A stretch of 64,000 nt of DNA from Cyrtodaria siliqua (lineage: Eukaryota > Mollusca > Bivalvia > Adapedonta > Hiatellidae): the NCBI GenBank assembly GCA_037043455.1, contig JAWPHD010004380.1, forward strand, positions 62,001 to 126,000, written 5' to 3'. A model generated the notes under the pieces. It had not been told where the DNA came from, did not search any database, and saw only the letters and a program-made list of their open reading frames with translations. Positions 24,132 to 36,115 of the stretch are shown here, piece by piece. The stretch's first letter is position 1; each line of letters opens with the position of its first letter. The translations under genes were made by a program, and so were the position numbers.

Positions 24132-24868
24132 AATATCCTAAATCTGTATAATCAGGCATATTGTAAACATCCTTGTTTTAAGAATAATGCAACATTACAA
24201 TCTCTGAGAATGTTTATATTCCCGTATACGTACAAGTGCGGGAATTTATCTCCGTATATATGCGATAGTATGGAGTTAAATATTTCACTTTTATCGTAAG
24301 ACAAAAGTTGACACCACCATTAAAAAACAAAACAAATGCGATTCTTATTAATTATTAACAGTGATAGTTAATATTAGGATTTCTTTCATAGAAACAGTTG
24401 GTTTGGTGAGAGAGTAGGTGTTTGGGTTGGGGAGGGTATTAGTTTTATGAGTTAGGTCTGATTGAAACCTATGTTTAATAATATGGACTAGTCTTGACTA
24501 TTGACGTAAGGATGGGGTTTCTCTTAATTAGACAATAGGTAGTGAATATTGTTTCGAACTATTCGCAAAAGACCAATTTACAAAGCACTTGGGTAAATAC
24601 AAAGAATGTAAATAAGTAATAGATAGGGTATGGTCTCGGCGAGTTGGTCCATTTAAACACCGAGATGGGCGTAGCACTTACAATTTTTTATTGATATAAA
24701 TATGTATTTTTTTTCCCGAGCCTCTCTGATAATTCATCTGGCTATGTAAAAGCCATAAAACAACAACAAACAACAACAACAACCCCCACTTTTATAGGGT
24801 CGGTTTATATTAAAATTTGTGTTGACTTTATTTCAGATAAGAAATAAATGTTTCAACTGATTTATTTA

Positions 24869-24874
<6 letters not shown>

Positions 24875-24924
<50 letters not shown>

Positions 24925-25019
24925 TAAAACATGTTTTGACTTCATTTATTTACTCTCTCTCTTTCTCTCAATTTATTTTATATTAAAAATAAATGTTTCG
25001 ACTTATTTAATCTCTCTGT

Positions 25020-25066
<47 letters not shown>

Positions 25067-25149
25067 TAAAACATGTTTTGACTTCATTTATTTACTCTCT
25101 CTCTTTCTCTCAATTTATTTTATATTAAAAATAAATGTTTCGACTAATT

Positions 25150-25194
<45 letters not shown>

Positions 25195-25318
25195 TTTAAA
25201 ATGTATTTAATTATTTTTTATCCATCCATCCATCCATCCACCCACCCACCCACCCACCAACCCACCAATCCATCCACCCATTCATTCATTCATTCATTCA
25301 TTCATTCATTCATTTATT
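24875..25318. repeat. CT, CATC/CACC and CATT microsatellites, arm 1
   Basis: (CT)n runs at about 24,875-24,920, 25,026-25,062 and 25,153-25,192 are separated by copies of ATATTAAAACATGTTTTGAC. They are followed by (CATC)n, (CACC)n and (CATT)n at 25,221-25,318. Ser/Leu-rich and His/Pro-rich ORFs here are artefacts. Confidence 0.95.
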
Positions 25319-25516
25319 TATTCTCATTAATTGACATATTTATTTTATGTTTATTTATCATAATCTTTGTATTGAGTTCATAAATATTTCTACAAAATTT
25401 AATTGTTGATAACAAATTGAAAATATGAAGAAAGAGTTATTATTGATGTAATATTTAATTGTTGATTTAATATTTTCCCATCTATTTGTTATAGGTCCCC
25501 GTTGTTTGGCCGACTA

Positions 25517-26134
25517 CCAGGGGAATTTTACCAATCACTCTGGTAAAAGGGAGGAATCCAGGGGAACTTTACCAATCACTGTGGTAAATGGGAGGAAATC
25601 AGGGGAACTTTACCAATCACTCTGGTAAAAGAGAGGAATCCAGGGAACTTTACCAATCACTCTGGTAAATGGAAGGAATTCAGGGGAACTTTAACAATCA
25701 CACTTTTAAAAGGTAGGAATCCAGGGGGACTTTACCAATCACTCTGGTATACGGGAGGAATCCAGGGGAACTTTACCAATCACTCTGGTAAAACGGAGGA
25801 ATCCAAGGGAATTTTACCAATCACTCTAGTAAATGGGAGGAATCCAGGGGAACTTTACCAATCACTCTGGTAAAAGGGAGGAATCCAGGGGATTTTTTCC
25901 AATCACTCTGGTAAAAGGGAGGAATCCAGGGGAACGTTTCCAATCACTCTGGTAAATGGGAAGAATCCAGGGGAACGTTACTAATCACTCTGGTAAAAGG
26001 GAGGAATCCAGGGGAACTTTAGCAATCACTCTGGTAAAAGGGAGGAATCCAGGGGTACTTTACCAATCACTCTGGTAAATTGGAGGAATCCAGGGGAACT
26101 TTACCAATCTCTCTGGTAAGACGGAGGAATCCAG
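25517..26134 (+). repeat. 41 bp minisatellite, arm 1
   Basis: About 15 copies of a unit beginning CCAGGGGAACTTTACCAATC and continuing ACTCTGGTAAAAGGGAGGAAT. Each unit contains the inverted pair TTTACCA/TGGTAAA, so single units can form small hairpins. The array ends at the junction with arm 2. Confidence 0.95.
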
Positions 26135-27924
26135 GGGGATTTCTTTATTTATACTGTCCTGTTTCAATGCGATGACAGTAGGGTAAGTGTGAGGTTTGGT
26201 GCACCCTAGAACCGGTTTAAACCCCCAGTGGCCTACTTTGCCACTGACCGTTCCAAGGCGGTAGCCCTATTGTCAATCCTTTTGTGTTTGTGATGTCGTT
26301 TGCATTTCTGATTACTTTTGCCTTTTTGTTTGTCTGTGTGCGTGTTTGTTTCTGTGTTTTGTGGTTGACTGTCCTCCTTGAATGCTACTTTCCCTGTCCG
26401 ATCTTTTTGTCCGATCTTTTTATATTTCTTTGATTAGCGGTTACCATAAAATCAGATTCAAAAAAAGCATTGTTGTCCGTTTTTATAGTTTAACAATGCA
26501 GTATTTTAATTGGTACATTGTCATCTTTGTACGAAATCAACAATTGACAAATAGCGATTATAAAACTATCTCGAATAACATTTATATAACATGTTTATTT
26601 AGGTTATCTTTCCGAACCTTTTATACATGCGCAGTCAATGTTATCTTCATCACATGTTCGAGTTTTGCTTCATGAGCTATCTAACCTAACCCCTTCGTTT
26701 TTCATCTGATCTTTACCAAACTCGGCCAGATTGTTTATATTAATAAACTTTTGAAAAATACCACATTGTAAAAAATATATCAAATCTCCAGATATTGCAT
26801 TTTTTGTCTGATCTTTAACAAACTTGCTCCGAGTGTTTATATCAATGCAAGCTTTAACAAGTTCAATAATCTGTCACTTTTGAGAAAGGCCAGCAGAATT
26901 GTCGGTCATACAAGAGAGTGTGAACACATTGAACATCTAGCAATGTCGGACTAGAAACAGCACATTACTGCCACTGGACAAGTTAAACATGCTAAAACGT
27001 GCGTTTTTAACGCTCTGGTTTCTTAATTGGTCGTTCCATCTTTACCAAGCAAACTTGAATTTGATAACAGCTCTGATTAGACTGACACTGAAAACCATTG
27101 ATATCTCTTGATCCTTCACGTTTAACCTGATCTTTACCAACCTTCGCCATAGTAATTATATCAATGACAGCTTAAACAAGTTCAATAACCTGTAAAATTC
27201 GAGAACAAACAGCCGAATTGTGGTCCTTGATAGAATGAAAAGCGCTGTTTTGCTTTCTTTACTCTCTAGGTCCTTCATTTGTCATCTTTACCAGCCATAT
27301 CTAACACTCCTTTTGATCCCATCTCTGACCTGTTATAAAAGCCCTTGTTTAATTTAGTTATCTTTGCAATTACCGATTTTATTCACTAATGTATAACTCT
27401 AACCAATCTCTAACTTCTTAACGTCTTTTTAACCATGTGACAATCACGTATTTCCGCTAATGAACTCAAAACATCTATATTAGTTTCATATTGTACTCAA
27501 TCGGGTATCTAGTGTCAGAAATCTATATTAATTTATATGTGTATTCCACAAAAGGAATATTACGTATTTGTATTATGGAAAGATAACAGTTAAACTCAAT
27601 GAGTAATTCGAGAATGTATTGTAGTTGCTTACAACTGAAACAGTACTGTTATGATACATTACATTATTTTTTTTTATTATAATTATATATTAACAGTTAT
27701 GCTAAAAAAATATTCTTTTTGTTCTGTTTAATTAATAAGGGACATTTCAAGATGAAATTTAAAAATGTACAACGTTTTGTTATATAGAGTTAAAGAGTTC
27801 ATTGAACAATGTTGAGTATGAAGATGAATTTACATAAGTTTTCATCGAAAGCTTGTTTTCAAATCCTGTTCATGTACCATTGAAACATTGTTCATTACAT
27901 TTCTTGAATAAATACTGTTTAAAC

Positions 27925-28028
27925 CAATGTTGAGTACAATACTGAATTCAACTGGACTCGACCAATATGGATTCTGTGCGCGGGGTACTCGTCCAATAGA
28001 ATTCAGTGTTGTACTCAACATTGTTCAA
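27925..28028. mobile_element. Foldback element, arm 2
   Basis: Copy of the element at 21,519-21,628, with CAATGTTGAGTACAATACTG and GTATTGTACTC-type arms (here CAGTGTTGTACTCAACATTG). An additional CAATGTTGAGTA lies ~115 bp upstream, so either an insertion with duplicated ends occurred in this arm or a deletion between the repeats occurred in arm 1. Confidence 0.65.
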
Positions 28029-28177
28029 TAACCTCATAAGCATGCATTTACTATTTGTTGTTGAATGACGTTTTACGTCTTTTTCAGCACATTTTAGGCA
28101 ATATATGAAGGTCGACTTTTAGTAGTGGAGGCAGACCATCCACCTTTTCCTGGATAGAACCAGTACTATACTCGGTT

Positions 28178-28854
28178 GCAAAAGAAAGTGTGCACTTATG
28201 TTTTTATAAAATTAATTTAATTATTTAGGGAAGAATTATTTCATGTTTGGTGTCAAAATTTAAAGCAAGGAATGGCCAATATACTGCGCATACTTCTTTC
28301 GGAAACTGATTAACTTCAAATGGACGTTTTATTGCATAAAAAGGGTAGGGGTCAAAACCAAAAGTTGCAAATTGCTTGAAAGACAACAACCTGGAGGAAA
28401 AGATTAATTTATTGTTTGTATTTGAAATGTTGATGTTGATTCCGAATTAATATACCCATATTTGTTCAAAACGTTGACGCAGTCGGATAATTGAATCCCT
28501 ATGGCAATTTAATGCCCTGCTAACGTCAGTAACGTTGACGCCACGTGCAAGCATCGTTAATGCTTGCATTCGTTGGTTTTCAACACGTCTTGGCATTTTG
28601 CTACCGCACAGATTTGAAATATTTCGTGTTTTTCCCTTCATAAAAGGCAAAATGAAAGTCATGGAACAGGTTTTAGCCAAATGTAGCTTTTCCATGTGAT
28701 GCACATGTAAATCCTGCTAAATATCAAACCATATCGCATTTTTAACGGTTGACCGATAGTGACTGTTGTATGCATATTGGTTTAAAAAATTTGGATCAAT
28801 ACGACTTGTAGAACTGGAGATATGTCCAAATCAAAAGTGCACACTTTCTTTTGC
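28178..28854 (-). mobile_element. Tc1/mariner-like element relic, arm 2
   Basis: Same structure as in arm 1. The terminal inverted repeat GCAAAAGAAAGTGTGCACTT is perfect at both ends here (28,178-28,197 and 28,835-28,854). The minus-strand frame at 28,454-28,596 begins MPRRVENQRMQALTM and runs into the helix-turn-helix NVTDVSRALNCHRDSIIRLR, then stops. Only the DNA-binding start of the transposase is left. It sits inside the same SINE as in arm 1, so the nesting predates the duplication. Confidence 0.7.
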
Positions 28855-30146
28855 TGTAATAATCGGCACTTTCTCACTTACAAGATAAAGTCCCAGTGGG
28901 AGTGGAACCCGTGCATTTACTAGCATTAACTTTTGACTTAGAACTATTTGCGCTACATTTCAATTTCAATTAAATGACTCGGCTTTTTAATCTTTGGACG
29001 ACCTTATTCGACATATACATTTATAACGATTCTACAATTGACATAATAATTAATTAAGAGATCACTTCAAGCTTAAACACTTGTGAGAGCCTGGCCTTCT
29101 CGATAATAAGCAAATTGCTTGTACATGAACAATTGACTCAATTAACAGTACAATTGAAATATCCGTTAGTCCTGTATTTAACATGATATATTATGTTTCC
29201 TGTTGTCAATATGGTTTTTACAAGTATCATTTTATCGAAATATAAAAGCCGGAAATTACTCCAAATATCATTCTTGCAAGAATCTCAGATGTATCTTAAT
29301 GAGGAAAGAACCAATAGTGAGAATGTTTATTGAACGAAGAATGATAGACATATGAATGCAAGTTTGGAACCGAACCGGAATATCTCAGAAAGAAAACAAA
29401 CTGAAAATGGTAATGATAATTGGAGTTGAAGTTAATATGTTACCTGCTTAAATATTCAAAAGTCCAGATCCAATATACAAATCCTTATTCTGATACGATC
29501 GCATTTCGAAAGTTAAAGAAAAATCTCCGATATCAATCTGACGTTTAGTACAGTTGTTTTATAGTTCCACTGCAAATGTTCACATCACATGTCTTTTACA
29601 CTCACTTAAATACGGAATTGATTGTTGTCACTGCACTCGCGAACAACAGTGTTAACGCGCGATGTATGTTATATATATATATATATATAAAATATAGCCG
29701 AAGAGTAGGACGACTACTTAAACGCTAACTCCTTTAAAATTTATTAGTTGTTAAAATTCACCTCATAGCAATCGTTATTCTCTGTGCTATTAATAGAATA
29801 ATAAACGCTAAATTATAAAGCTTGGTATCCCACAATTATTTTTAGACCGGGGAAATTCGGAACATTCTATTTATGTCTAATCGCGGGAAACAAGAAACAT
29901 TCTAAACTAGGAGGTAGTGTAGATAAACATATACATACACAACTTCGAGTGCACTTTGCTCGAATAAAGAGTATCTGGTTTCCAAATTGCGATATAAAAA
30001 TACTTTAAAGGACACTTGTTAAGCAGTCTATAATATTATACCTCACGTTTAGACTCTAGTATATCATGCCTATACACTGACTTGAAACATGTATACTAAT
30101 ACATCAGTATTGTCAATGTTTGTAACACTGAGTATGATCTGAGTAT

Positions 30147-30465
30147 GGGTCCGTATACTTGGAAAAATGGGGATACACTCCGTATATTTTGAATATACGG
30201 GAAATATACGGAGATATACGGGAAATTATGTATACGGAGATATAAGGACCTGAACTATTCCCGTATACGCACCAGTAGTATACGGAGTCCCCTTATACGA
30301 TGGATACGTAAAATGAATACGGGAATATCTTAAATCTGTATATTCAGGCATATTGGAAACGTCCTTGTTTTAGGTATAATGCAACATTACAATCTCTGAG
30401 AATGTTTATATTCCCGTATACGTACAAGTGCGGGGTTTTATCTCCGTATATATGCGATAGTATGG
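30147..30465. repeat. CCGTATA / TATACGG motif cluster, arm 2
   Basis: Retains nearly all the motifs of the arm 1 block and is uninterrupted by the SINE, so the two parts of the cluster are adjacent here. Example words are CTCCGTATATTTTGAATA, TACGGAGATATACGGG and CCCGTATACGCACC. Confidence 0.7.
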
Positions 30466-31136
30466 AGTTACATATTTCCCTTTTATCGTAAGAAAAAAAA
30501 TGACACCACCATTAAAAAACAAAACAAATGCGATTCTTATTAACAGTGATAGTTAATATTAAGATTTCTTTCATAGAAAGAGTTGGTTTGGTGAGAGAGT
30601 AGGTGTTTGGGTTGGGGAGGGTATTAGTTTATGAGTTAGGGCTGATTGAAACCAATGTTTAATAATATGGACTAGTCTTGACTATTGACGTAAGGATGAG
30701 GGTTCTCTTAATTAGACAATAGGTAGTGAATATTGTTTCGAGCTATTCGCAAAAGACCAATTTACAAAGCACTTGGGTAAATACAAAGAATGTAAATAAG
30801 TAATAGATAGGGTATGGTCTCGGCGAGTTGGTCCATTTAAACACTGAGATGGGCGTAGCACTTACAATTTATTTATTTATATACATATGTATTTTTTTCC
30901 CGAGCCTTCTCTGATAATTCATCTGGCTATGTAAAAGCCATAAAAACAACAAACAACAACAACAACAACCCCCACTTTTATAGGGTCGGAGAAGGCTCGG
31001 ATTAATATATTTTATATCAAAATATTAAAGTAATGTTCGACATATTCATTTAATCTCTCTCTCAATTTATTTCATATTAAAATTTGTTTTGACTTTATTT
31101 CATATAAGAAATAAATGTTTCAACTGATTTATTTAC

Positions 31137-31146
<10 letters not shown>

Positions 31147-31180
<34 letters not shown>

Positions 31181-31283
31181 ATATTAAAACATGTTTTAAC
31201 TTCATTTATTTACTCTCTCTTTCTCGCAATTTATTTTATATTAAAAATAAATGTTTCGACTTATTTAATCTCTCTGTCCTTCT

Positions 31284-31330
<47 letters not shown>

Positions 31331-31448
31331 AGAATGTATTGAATTATTTTTCATCCATCCATCCATCCATCCATCCATCCATTCATTCATTATTCATTCA
31401 TTCATTCATTCATTCATTCATTCATTCATTCATTCATTCATTCATTCT
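31147..31448. repeat. CT and CATC/CATT microsatellites, arm 2
   Basis: (CT)n at about 31,147-31,176 and 31,287-31,326, then (CATC)n and a long (CATT)n at 31,353-31,448. Repeat numbers differ from arm 1, as expected for unstable repeats. A (C)9 run precedes the first CT block. Confidence 0.95.
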
Positions 31449-31660
31449 TTTATTCATTCATTTATTCTCATTAATTGACATATTCATTTTATGTTTATTT
31501 ATCATAATCTTTGTATTGAATTCATAAATATTTCTACAAAATTTAATTGTTGATAACTAATTGAAAATATGAAGAAAGAGTTATTATTGATGTAATATTT
31601 AATTGTTGATTTAATATTTTCCCATCTATTTGTTATAGGTCCCCGTTGTTCGGCCGACTA

Positions 31661-32550
31661 CCAGGGGAATTTTACCAATCACTCTGGTAAAAGGGAGGAA
31701 TCCAGGGGAACTTTACCAATCACTGTGGTTAAAGGGAGGAATTCAGGGGAACTTTACCAATCACTCTGGTAAAAGAGAGGAATCCAGGGAACTTTACCAA
31801 TCACTCTGGTAAATGGGAGGAATTCAGGGGAACTTTAACAATAACACTTTTAAAAGGGAGGAATCCAGGGGGACTTTACCAATCACTCTGGTATATGGGA
31901 GGAATACAGGGGAACTTTACCAATCACTCTGGTAAAACGGAGGAATCCAAGGGATTTTTACCAATCACTCTAGTAAATGGGAGGAATCCAGGGGAACTTT
32001 ACCAATCACTCTGGTAAAAGGGAGGAATCCAGGGTTACTTTTCCAATCACTCTGGTAAAAGGGAGGAATCCAGGGGCACTTTTCCAATCACTCTGGTAAA
32101 TTGGAGGAATCCAGGGGAACTTTACCAATCACTCTGGTAAGGAGGAGGAATCCAGGGGAATTTTACCAATCACTCTAGTAAATGGGAGGAATCCAGGGGA
32201 ACTTTACCAATCACTCTGGTAAAAGGGAGGAATCCAGGGGAACTTTACTAATCACTCTGGTAAAAGGAAGGAATCCATTGGAACTTTATCAATCACTCTA
32301 GTAAATGGGAGGAATCCAGGGGAACTTTACTAATCACTCTGGTAAAAGGAAGGAATCCTGGGGAACTTTACCAATCACTCTGGTAAATGGGAGGAATCCA
32401 TGGGAACTTTACCAATCACTCTGGTAAAGGGGAAGAATCCAGGGGAACTTTACCAATCACTCTGGTAAATGGGAGGAATCCAAGGGAACTTTACCAATCA
32501 CTCTGGAAAAAGGGAGGAATCCAGGGGAACTTTACCAATCACTCTGGTAA
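31661..32550 (+). repeat. 41 bp minisatellite, arm 2
   Basis: About 21 copies of the same CCAGGGGAACTTTACCAATC unit as arm 1. The first several units carry the same variants in the same order as arm 1 (for example AGAGAGGAATCCAGGGAAC), then extra units are present, including TTCCATTGGAAC-like and TCCTGGGGAAC variants. The 101-codon ORF at 32,387 is a repeat artefact. Confidence 0.95.
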
Positions 32551-32689
32551 AACTTTCATTAGGAATGGGCTATTGCGACGAAAAAATCTGTGCTGTAGAT
32601 TAGATATTGAAAGAAAGCTTAAGATTATATTTTTGAGGTCCCTGGGGTCAAGGTCAATGTTGCTGTTTCTCCCTCACAAAACCCTGCTG

Positions 32690-32825
32690 TAAGCTACCCG
32701 AGCATATTATAACCAGAAACATATTGAAACACCTTGATACTCACCATATCCTAACCGACTGCCAGCATGGATTCCGAGCCAGGGTGATCTGCGAAACAAC
32801 TTCTGACGAAACTGTGTCACTATGG
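32690..32825 (+). pseudogene. LINE reverse transcriptase fragment
   Basis: The plus frame from about 32,697 reads EHIITRNILKHLDTHHILTD followed by CQHGFRARVICETT. This is the conserved fingers region of Jockey/CR1-type LINE reverse transcriptases, just upstream of catalytic motif A. Motif A itself (usually DFSKAFD) is not recognisable after 32,820. The fragment is ~130 bp and unconnected to other LINE parts. Confidence 0.65.
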
Positions 32826-32829
32826 GATA

Positions 32830-33165
32830 AGAGGCAGCGTACTAATGTGGACACTAGCATTTTTCGTTAAAGTACTGCTAGACGGTGCTGCCTTAGACAG
32901 GTACTAGTTGTCAACTGGGTAACACAAAGTACAATTGTTATTTTTTTACCTCCCGGACTTGTACTATCTAGCAGCAGCCGCTTCTCCGATGACGATATGC
33001 AATGCTCGATAATTATGTACTGCGTGTGTAATTCAAAGGAGTATAGTCCCTCCGCCCTGATAGGGAGTGTGGACTGTCTAGTTAGTGATTGTGTGTAGTG
33101 CTATGTATCTATCTACAGTTTACTTGAAACAGATATAGTGCTACCACACTGGTATACCACGCCGT
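32830..33165. other. Stretch without recognised gene
   Basis: Possibly the body of the minus-strand SINE whose tRNA-like head follows at 33,172-33,240. Nothing else was identified. Confidence 0.4.
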
Positions 33166-33171
33166 ATGACG

Positions 33172-33240
33172 CGGGCAGGGGACTCGAACCCACGACCTCC
33201 CGATTGCAGGTGAGACAGTATTACCACTACACCACTGGTT
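33172..33240 (-). mobile_element. tRNA-Gly-like SINE head
   Basis: The minus strand reads GTGGTGTAGTGGTAATACTG, then TCTCACCTGCAATCGGGAGG and GTGGGTTCGAGTCCCCTGCC. The A-box and a perfect B-box (GGTTCGAGTCC) are kept. The anticodon arm resembles tRNA-Gly (CTCGCCTGCC..GCGGGAGG) but does not pair properly. It is best read as the RNA polymerase III promoter head of a SINE, not a gene. Adjacent sequence (33,240-33,362) shares a block with the SINE at 11.6 kb. Confidence 0.6.
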
Positions 33241-33534
33241 AAATTTGATCGCTTACATACCCGATTTCGTCATGACCTTCTGAACATGAAGGTACAAATA
33301 AAGACACCCATACAAATAAGAATACGATTTAAATACAGGTTATGTAGCTTTAACAAGGCTGGGCGACCACTTATGCACACAATAGTTCAATGACTTCTAC
33401 CATGTAACAATAGTATTACAGTGTGTGCATATAAGGAAAGTAATTTGATCTTCCGCGTTTGGTATTTTATAGTTCTGAATATATTAGCTCAGTTAAATTG
33501 TACAAACCGTTTGTCGACAATATCACGGTTTTTC

Positions 33535-33745
33535 TTTTAAGTATCTAAACTTGCCCCTCACTGCTCTGGGTTCGATCCCTCATGGGCCGAGGAATCATTA
33601 TGTGAGGAACGTCGGTGGTTCTACCCAGGTGCCCGCCCGTGCACGAAAATTGCCCAGAGGTGCCCCTGGGGGCTTTCTCCACCAATGGAAGCTGTAAAAT
33701 CGCCATATGACCTTAGCTGTTGGTGCGACTATAAAACCAAATCAG
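33535..33745 (+). mobile_element. SINE tail with tRNA B-box
   Basis: Contains GGGTTCGATCCCTCATGGGC (B-box and T stem), then GTGAGGAACGTCGGTGGTTC, TTTCTCCACCAATGGAAGC and GCCATATGACC..GTTGGTGCGAC, ending in AAAACCAAATCAGTTCAATT. I recall a conserved SINE domain of this kind from molluscs. The A-box region is degraded. Confidence 0.6.
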
Positions 33746-33759
33746 TTCAATTCAATTAT

Positions 33760-35060
33760 GTATCTAAATATAACGTTGAACAACCAAACAAATACGTGTT
33801 CTTTTGAAAATCCAGGGTGCAACGACTTAAAGAGACTTAAGGCGATATGGAAGAGTGACTGGTGTCAGTCCAAATAAAAACAAAAAACACCATAATATTC
33901 TTCAGTGTTGCTAATGTACTAAATTGGACCGTATGCTAACTAGACGACTAGGAAAGTTTTTTAATATTGGGTTCACACGGTGAAACATGTCAAGTCCGCC
34001 AGTCGGCAATAAGTCTCTCGCCTGAAAAACTTAAACGTAAACTCCGAGTGCCCTCAATAATACGAAGAAATATTAACAACGTTTTATTTAATGTTGAACA
34101 TATTAGAATGTGAACGACTAACGATATTAGAATCATGAGAAAATCTTTACCCATTCTATACATACACCGGCTACGTCACAACTGACGAAAGGCCTCTATA
34201 CTAAGACGCATTACCGAGAAAAAAATGACTTTTGTCTACATGTATACGCATACGCATAACCGCCAACAGATTACTTTATTTTTCAATACATTATTTATAA
34301 ATCATATTGTAACAAATTATTTGTTTGTACAAACACAGGAGTTCATAGTTTAATAAGTAAAACCTAATGTTTTTATTTACTATCATGTTACCGTCTAAAC
34401 ATAACGCTTTATCTTTTATGACTTTTGAAGTACTTTTATTTTCGATTTATAAATAGGCATTATGCTAATTAGCCACGAGCTACTCACGAGGTAGCGACAA
34501 ACTAATTCATAAATTATATCGGTCAACTTGTGACAGATATTGGTCGAATTATGGATCTGACACGGGTACGTATATAGAAACCTGTCAAAATTAGAAGATA
34601 GCGGCCAGTCCTCCCCAAAATATAACTCGCAGCAGACGGTATTATTGTTTACACCGCCATTGATTACCGGCATGCCTTGCGCAGAATCACACAGGTCAAT
34701 CGCGCAGAAATTCAATGTCGAAAAAGAGTCATGCTCTTTCTAGAACACAATACAGATTACATGTTACAAAACCTGTTTGTATAAGTAGATATTGGAACGA
34801 AACGAAACTTTGAAGACGCCAATGACGTCGAACTTAAAAATAGACATAGAAATATGAAATTTAGCAGAGCGGTATAACTTAAAAAATAAAGAAGAATACT
34901 AGTCAGCATTGTAAATTCAAATTCACTCAAACTTTGCAATTATGGCTTTAGTATGATCAAGAGCGATTGTTACATACGTTATTGCCTGGAAACCATTTCT
35001 TTGTTTTAAGTAAAAGGGACCTTGAGCCCTTAGTATATAAGCTACATACAAAACAAGCTT
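33760..35060. other. Stretch without recognised gene
   Basis: A minus-strand open frame at 34,416-34,715 has several Cys codons but no recognisable fold, signal peptide or splice context. I see no repeat related to the rest of the window. Confidence 0.45.
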
Positions 35061-36115
35061 CATTCCAATATCTAATACTTAACTAACGTTACTGCCCAGG
35101 AACTATTTATATATTGTTAGTTATAGTGACCTTGACCTTCACCCAGTGACCTCAAATGAAATATCAAATAAAGTCTTCAAACAGAAACCATTTCTCCGAA
35201 TTTTAAAGCTTTTAATTGTTGTAGACTGAATTTTAACATTCAAATGATCTTGACCTTGACCCCAGTGACCTCAAATGTAATCCCAAGCTTCATTTCCTAC
35301 TTTACAGCAAGTTTCGCTCCAATATGTCATTCTTAACTACAGTTATTGATCTGTAGAACTTTTTCTTATTTTAATAGCAACGACCTTTCTCCCATTGACT
35401 TCCAATGTAATCCCAAGCTTCCTTTTCATATAACGTAAATACACGGCAAGTTTCTTTCCAATATATCATTCCTCACTAAAGTTATTATGGGGGTGGGGGA
35501 GGGGAACGATATTGCTATTTTTAGCAACAGCGATCTTAACCTTGATCCCAGTGATCTCAAATGAAAACCTGAGCTTTGATTCTGTATAAGCTACATACAC
35601 AATAAGCTTATATACATGGCAAGCTTTGCTCCAATATCTCATTTCTAACTAAAGTTATTATCAGGAAACCATTTCGCTATTTTAGTAACAGTGACCTTGA
35701 CATAGTGACCTCGAAATCTCAAGCTTTTATCTATATAAGCTACCGACTATCGTTACACTATTTCGTTCCTTACACAAGTTATTTTGCAGAAATCATTTTT
35801 GTATTCATGAAACAGCTACCGTGACCTTGACCACAGTGACCCCAAATGAAGCAAGCTTTTTGTCTATATAAGCCACCTTTACAGCAAGTTTAACGTCGAC
35901 CTTTACCTTCACAGCAATAACCTCAAATGCAATATCGAGCTAGCTAACTACACAGCAAGTTTCGTTCCGTTTTGCTATTTTTAGTAAAAGCGAGTGACCA
36001 CAAATTCAAATTCCAAGCTTCCTGTCAACACCCACACAGCAAGTGTCGTTCCATTATCTCATTCCTAACTAAGTTACTGAGTGATTGAAGGTGTGACTAC
36101 CAATGGACGACGGAC
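35060..36115 (+). repeat. Degenerate ~110-160 bp repeat, family D
   Basis: Irregular units with AGCTACATACACAGCAAGTT, TCGTTCCAATATCTCATTCC, TAACTAAAGTTATTGCCC, GGAAACCATTTTGCTATTTT and GTGACCTTGACCCCAGTGAC, followed by CTCAAATG. It ends near ATGGACGACGGACGTCAGGC (36,100-36,122). The same family is at 50,210-52,200. Each unit carries TGACCTTGACC, whose complement GGTCAAGGTCA is an extended nuclear-receptor half-site. Confidence 0.8.

Larger units (their letters stand above)
19855..26135 (+). repeat. Segmental tandem duplication, arm 1 (~6.3 kb)
   Basis: The arm starts inside the Penelope-like 3' UTR (GGGGATTTATTTATTTACAC) and ends in the 41 bp minisatellite. Arm 2 (26,136-32,550) repeats the same order: UTR, family A remnants, foldback element, Tc1-like relic nested in a SINE, ATATACGG block, CT and CATC/CATT microsatellites, minisatellite. 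The arms differ by scattered substitutions and several indels, so the duplication is not an assembly copy. Arm 1 alone carries the SINE at 23,920-24,131. No functional gene is recognised inside. Confidence 0.9.
26136..32550 (+). repeat. Segmental tandem duplication, arm 2 (~6.4 kb)
   Basis: The direct-repeat partner of 19,855-26,135, in the same order. It starts with a 3' UTR fragment of the Penelope-like element (26,136-26,420). Differences from arm 1 include an extra ~115 bp at about 27,815-27,930 flanked by CAATGTTGAGTA, loss of ~55 bp near 26,748, absence of the 212 bp SINE, and a longer minisatellite (about 21 copies). Offsets of 6,267-6,400 bp vary along the arm as expected from these indels. 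Confidence 0.9.

Noticed and set aside
24848..25383. Ser/Leu-rich and His/Pro-rich ORFs
   Set aside because: Translations of CT, CATC and CATT microsatellites.
32387..32692. 101-codon ORF with GIHGNFTNHSGK-type repeats
   Set aside because: It is a direct translation of the 41 bp minisatellite; the frame shifts between units elsewhere in the array.
33172..33240. Functional tRNA gene on the minus strand
   Set aside because: A perfect B-box but mispaired anticodon and acceptor stems, and attached repeat sequence.
34416..34715. 99-codon minus-strand ORF
   Set aside because: Cys-containing but no signal peptide, domain, splice sites or repeat support; the length is plausible by chance.
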